This document shows positions 35,301 through 36,678 of a stretch of 36,678 nt of DNA, piece by piece (the first letter of the stretch is position 1; each line of letters starts with the position of its first letter). A program made the translations under genes and the position numbers. This DNA is from HGM04593 sp045654645 (lineage in GTDB: Bacteria > Bacteroidota > Bacteroidia > Bacteroidales > Bacteroidaceae). The notes beneath the pieces are model-generated. The model did no database searches. It was not told the origin of the DNA and saw only the letters and a program-made list of their open reading frames with translations. The stretch covers positions 1-36,678 of the forward strand of contig JAZONR010000025.1 in NCBI GenBank assembly GCA_045654645.1. The letters are read 5' to 3'.

Positions 35301-36310
35301 AGGTGTGGCTCACTGTAAAGAAGGCCAATATCAAGCGTGCTGCAAAGAAGGGCGATGAGCTTATGGTAAATGTGCGCGTGGTATATCGCAAGGCACAGGT
35401 TTATGCCCCCGCAGGACACGAGGTTGCAACAGCACAATTCACACTTGTTGAACGTGCTCCCTTGGCAACCATCACCTCAAAGGGTGCACCCCTTGGCTCA
35501 ACATTAGAGTTGCACGAGACAACCATTGGCAATGATAAGGTTTCAGCCACTTTCGACGCAGAGACAGGCCGTCTCACAGCACTTGCATTCGGTGGCAAGA
35601 ATATCATTGCCGACGGCGAGGGCTTCATCTATGACAACCACCGTTGGATTGAGAACGACAAGTTTGGAAACACCTCTAACGGCCTCAACGCCAATGGCGA
35701 GATGAAGGTTGTTGAGGAGAATGGCAACACTGTTGTAAAGACCAAGCGCGAGGGCTCAATCTGCGACACTGAAATCAACTACACAATCTATCCCCAGGGT
35801 ATTGTGGATGTTGAAGCAACCTTCATCCCCAAGACAGGCGACCTGCGCCGTGCAGGCCTTGTCTGCTGCATAAACAAGGAGCTAAGCAACGTAAGCTACT
35901 ATGCTTACGGCCCCTGGGAGAACACAGTAGACCGCAAAGATGGTGTTGTTGTGGGCCGCTATAAGACAACTGTTGCCGAAATGGCCGACCACTATGTGAA
36001 GCCACAGAGCAGCGGCAGCCGTGAAGGCTTGCGCGAGCTGGTGCTCACAGACAACAACGGTCAGGGAGTGAAGATTGAGACAGAAGGCAATGTAAGCTTC
36101 TCGGCACTTCCCTACACCGATGCTGACCTTATGAACGCCAACCACTACTGGGAAATGGAAGAGCGCCCCTACACAGTGCTTCACCTTGATGCCTGGTTGC
36201 GCGGTATCGGCAACGCATCTTGTGGACACGATGTTGGCACATTGCCTAAATACTGTGTGCCCAACGAGAAGATGAGCTACAAGCTACGTATTTCTCCTGT
36301 TGTAAAGTAA
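32312..36310 (+). CDS. Secreted beta-galactosidase, GH2, with N-terminal trefoil-like region
   Basis: This 1332-residue secreted enzyme of the LacZ type hydrolyses terminal beta-galactose. A signal peptide (1-25, G-N-A before Q26) is followed by about 280 residues with two trefoil-like repeats (about 30-155 and 160-305), not part of standard LacZ. Then come the GH2 sugar-binding domain (about 345-545), the Ig-like domain (550-650) and the catalytic barrel (655-915), with acid/base E777 in GNEAGNG and nucleophile E844 in ICEYAHAMGN. A further Ig-like domain and the C-terminal Bgal_small_N domain complete it. There is no sorting tail. It would remove galactose from glycans after sialic acid is cut off, ahead of GH20. 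Confidence 0.95.
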   Translation: MSIKNLKRCFLLAVTALLCTAAGNAQETFEQGKLYHIYGAGEKDNLVSEKIGEKAGFASFDKEDPAIYWKISELSGSWRIINPISNNALRANGNAVEVGENNGSDEAQLWKFENGLLIPTNNPEYAAAKGKGGTIILIKKERAEKMKAAHFRIEQSAVAGFDSDLTYQISPVTQPGKVLGNGDSGDNGAHIVCEDPDTENRGQYWNIKTIDLFTFAIENSFYGIHFDDGGGNASIDYLLQWQAAIGVWNNAKFNFEPVEKQNGVYLITSAAKQGTMYALKEGRMMLVEKNPADSAAWFTIAQVEKPKIAAPHWEDETMFAENKERAVATYMPYDNEKKMLADAEYYATPWTTPVNNRFQSLNGTWKFNLVSEPSQRPLTFFEEGFDVSGWDEIPVPSNWEMQGYDKPIYCNVEYPHANTPPFIKARPGHNDNGKNYGINPVGSYVRTFEVPEDWDGRRTFIHFGGIYSAAFVWLNGEYVGYTQGANNVAEFDITNYLKKGENKLAVQVFRWSDGSYLECQDMFRMSGIFRDVYLYNVPMTAVRDHYITSKLSVDRYSAEMEVNFEIDNRDFIPGLKTITASVYDPSGKLVASESTTMNTAAKAASLSGKIKLEVNDIKLWSAEKPNLYTVRIVQTDEDEKQEMAFSTKHGFRDIEIKNSLVYINGERVFFKGVNRHDTDPVHGRAVTTESMLKDVLLMKQNNINTIRTSHYPNAAKMYAMFDHYGLYCCDEADLEDHANQSISDRPSWIPAFVDRINRMVMRDRNHASVVMWSLGNEAGNGNNFGPCYDEAKRLDNRPVHYEGTRSSGSYGGGRFSDFYSKMYPGQAWMDANTNDLDKPMFICEYAHAMGNAIGNLKEYWEKIEASNSCIGGCIWDWVDQAIYDPQEMKEGIYRLHTGYDYPGPHQGNFCSNGVVSPTREEGAKLKEVKAAHQFIEITMPEVNTEYGIVTIALKNKYNFTNLNEFDVIYDIVKNGKVVYTAHSNNPTPHAQSGETGKVWLTVKKANIKRAAKKGDELMVNVRVVYRKAQVYAPAGHEVATAQFTLVERAPLATITSKGAPLGSTLELHETTIGNDKVSATFDAETGRLTALAFGGKNIIADGEGFIYDNHRWIENDKFGNTSNGLNANGEMKVVEENGNTVVKTKREGSICDTEINYTIYPQGIVDVEATFIPKTGDLRRAGLVCCINKELSNVSYYAYGPWENTVDRKDGVVVGRYKTTVAEMADHYVKPQSSGSREGLRELVLTDNNGQGVKIETEGNVSFSALPYTDADLMNANHYWEMEERPYTVLHLDAWLRGIGNASCGHDVGTLPKYCVPNEKMSYKLRISPVVK

Positions 36311-36327
36311 ACGCCGATAATCGATAA

Positions 36328-36380
36328 GATTAATAAAAGACTCTCCACAGCGATTCGCTGTGGAGAGTCTTTTATTAATC
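36328..36380 (+). terminator. Intrinsic terminator after GH2
   Basis: A perfect 25-bp inverted repeat (36328-36352 with 36356-36380, loop ATT) with a GC-rich top and A/T-rich base lies 17 bases after the stop codon. TCTTTTATTAA in the descending arm gives the U-rich 3' side. Confidence 0.9.
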
Positions 36381-36678
36381 CATAGCAAAAAGAAAACAGT
36401 TTTAATCAAGGGCTGAACCCATAATAGCCCTCACGCAATGGACTGAAAACGGCCGGCCTTCGTTGGATTTTTCAACGGTGCCGGAGGTCTTTTGAAGTTA
36501 CCTTTGTACGCGATATTTATTGCGAACTTTTTATTGCTTTGATTGAGCAGTTGTTTTTGCTATGCATTTCGGCTGTCCCCTTTCCCAATTATGGGTGTCC
36601 TACATTTTGTTGTCATTTTGTACTAAATTAGGGTTACAATTAATATCTGTTTTTGTAAACCTATTTTAGGAATAGACA
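36381..36678. other. Intergenic right edge, no supported gene
   Basis: No open reading frame of note. It contains a small inverted pair AGGGCT/AGCCCT around 36409-36432 and a two-part hairpin CCGGC...CGTTG/CAACG...GCCGG (36453-36457, 36461-36465, 36473-36477, 36480-36484). A perfect -7-like TACCTTTG follows at 36499-36506. The hairpin followed by a promoter-like box could belong to a gene beyond the window, but the sequence after it gives no start. Confidence 0.4.

Noticed and set aside
36540..36678. Possible end of an insertion sequence at the right edge
   Set aside because: No transposase frame, clear terminal inverted repeats or target duplication can be seen in the part available.
1..36678. 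CRISPR arrays, tRNA or rRNA genes
   Set aside because: No regularly spaced short repeats and no cloverleaf or rRNA-like sequence were recognised in any intergenic region.

Overview
This window comes from a member of the phylum Bacteroidota, most probably a gut Bacteroidales. The evidence is: near-consensus Bacteroides-type -7 elements (TAnnTTTG) ahead of many genes; a NagB/PIG-L fusion and a psd-pssA-DUF4834-like cluster typical of this phylum; signal peptides ending in A-x-AQ; short C-terminal tails of the YDLxGrxV...GIYi..GKKVxxK type on two sialidases; and an anaerobic sulfatase-maturating enzyme. All main genes are intact. I see no rRNA, tRNA, CRISPR array or clear insertion sequence.

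Layout. 1-298 is a GC-rich intergenic edge with hairpins. 299-2077 (minus) is a phospholipid operon: psd, pssA and a small DUF4834-like membrane protein. 2336-6710 (plus) is dnaE, trxA and an acidic hypothetical gene. 6879-12859 (minus) is an amino-sugar and sulfated-glycan block: a NagB-like/PIG-L fusion, an anaerobic sulfatase maturase, a serine-type sulfatase lipoprotein and, behind its own terminator, a ROK sugar kinase. 13043-25477 (plus) is a host-glycan block: GH20 hexosaminidase, a very large SGNH-SGNH-sialidase fusion, a second multidomain sialidase and a two-domain (GDSL + SASA) sialate O-acetylesterase. 25529-29501 holds threonine catabolism: kbl with a small lipoprotein on the minus strand, and a DUF819-type membrane protein and tdh on the plus strand. 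29639-32125 (plus) is a phage-type GH108 endolysin followed by umuD and umuC. 32312-36310 (plus) is a secreted GH2 beta-galactosidase with a large N-terminal beta-trefoil-like region.

How the genes fit together (inference from families). The sulfatase, sialidases, O-acetylesterase(s), beta-galactosidase and hexosaminidase would remove sulfate, O-acetyl groups, sialic acid, galactose and GlcNAc in turn from mucin-type or other host glycans. The cytoplasmic ROK kinase and NagB-like fusion are placed to handle the amino sugars released. No SusC/SusD transporter pair, sialic acid lyase (NanL), epimerase (NanE) or sialic acid transporter is inside the window. The locus therefore looks like an enzyme cluster that depends on uptake and lyase genes elsewhere.

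Most worth following up: (1) the 1553-residue protein that puts an apparently active SGNH esterase, a second SGNH domain that has lost its catalytic residues, several carbohydrate-binding-like modules and a GH33 sialidase on one chain; (2) accessory modules shared between the sialidases and GH2; (3) the NagB-like domain, which lacks the canonical catalytic His and Asp and is fused to a PIG-L deacetylase; (4) an endolysin gene directly upstream of umuDC; (5) a 32-bp palindrome between GH20 and the sialidase fusion that could be an operator or a terminator.
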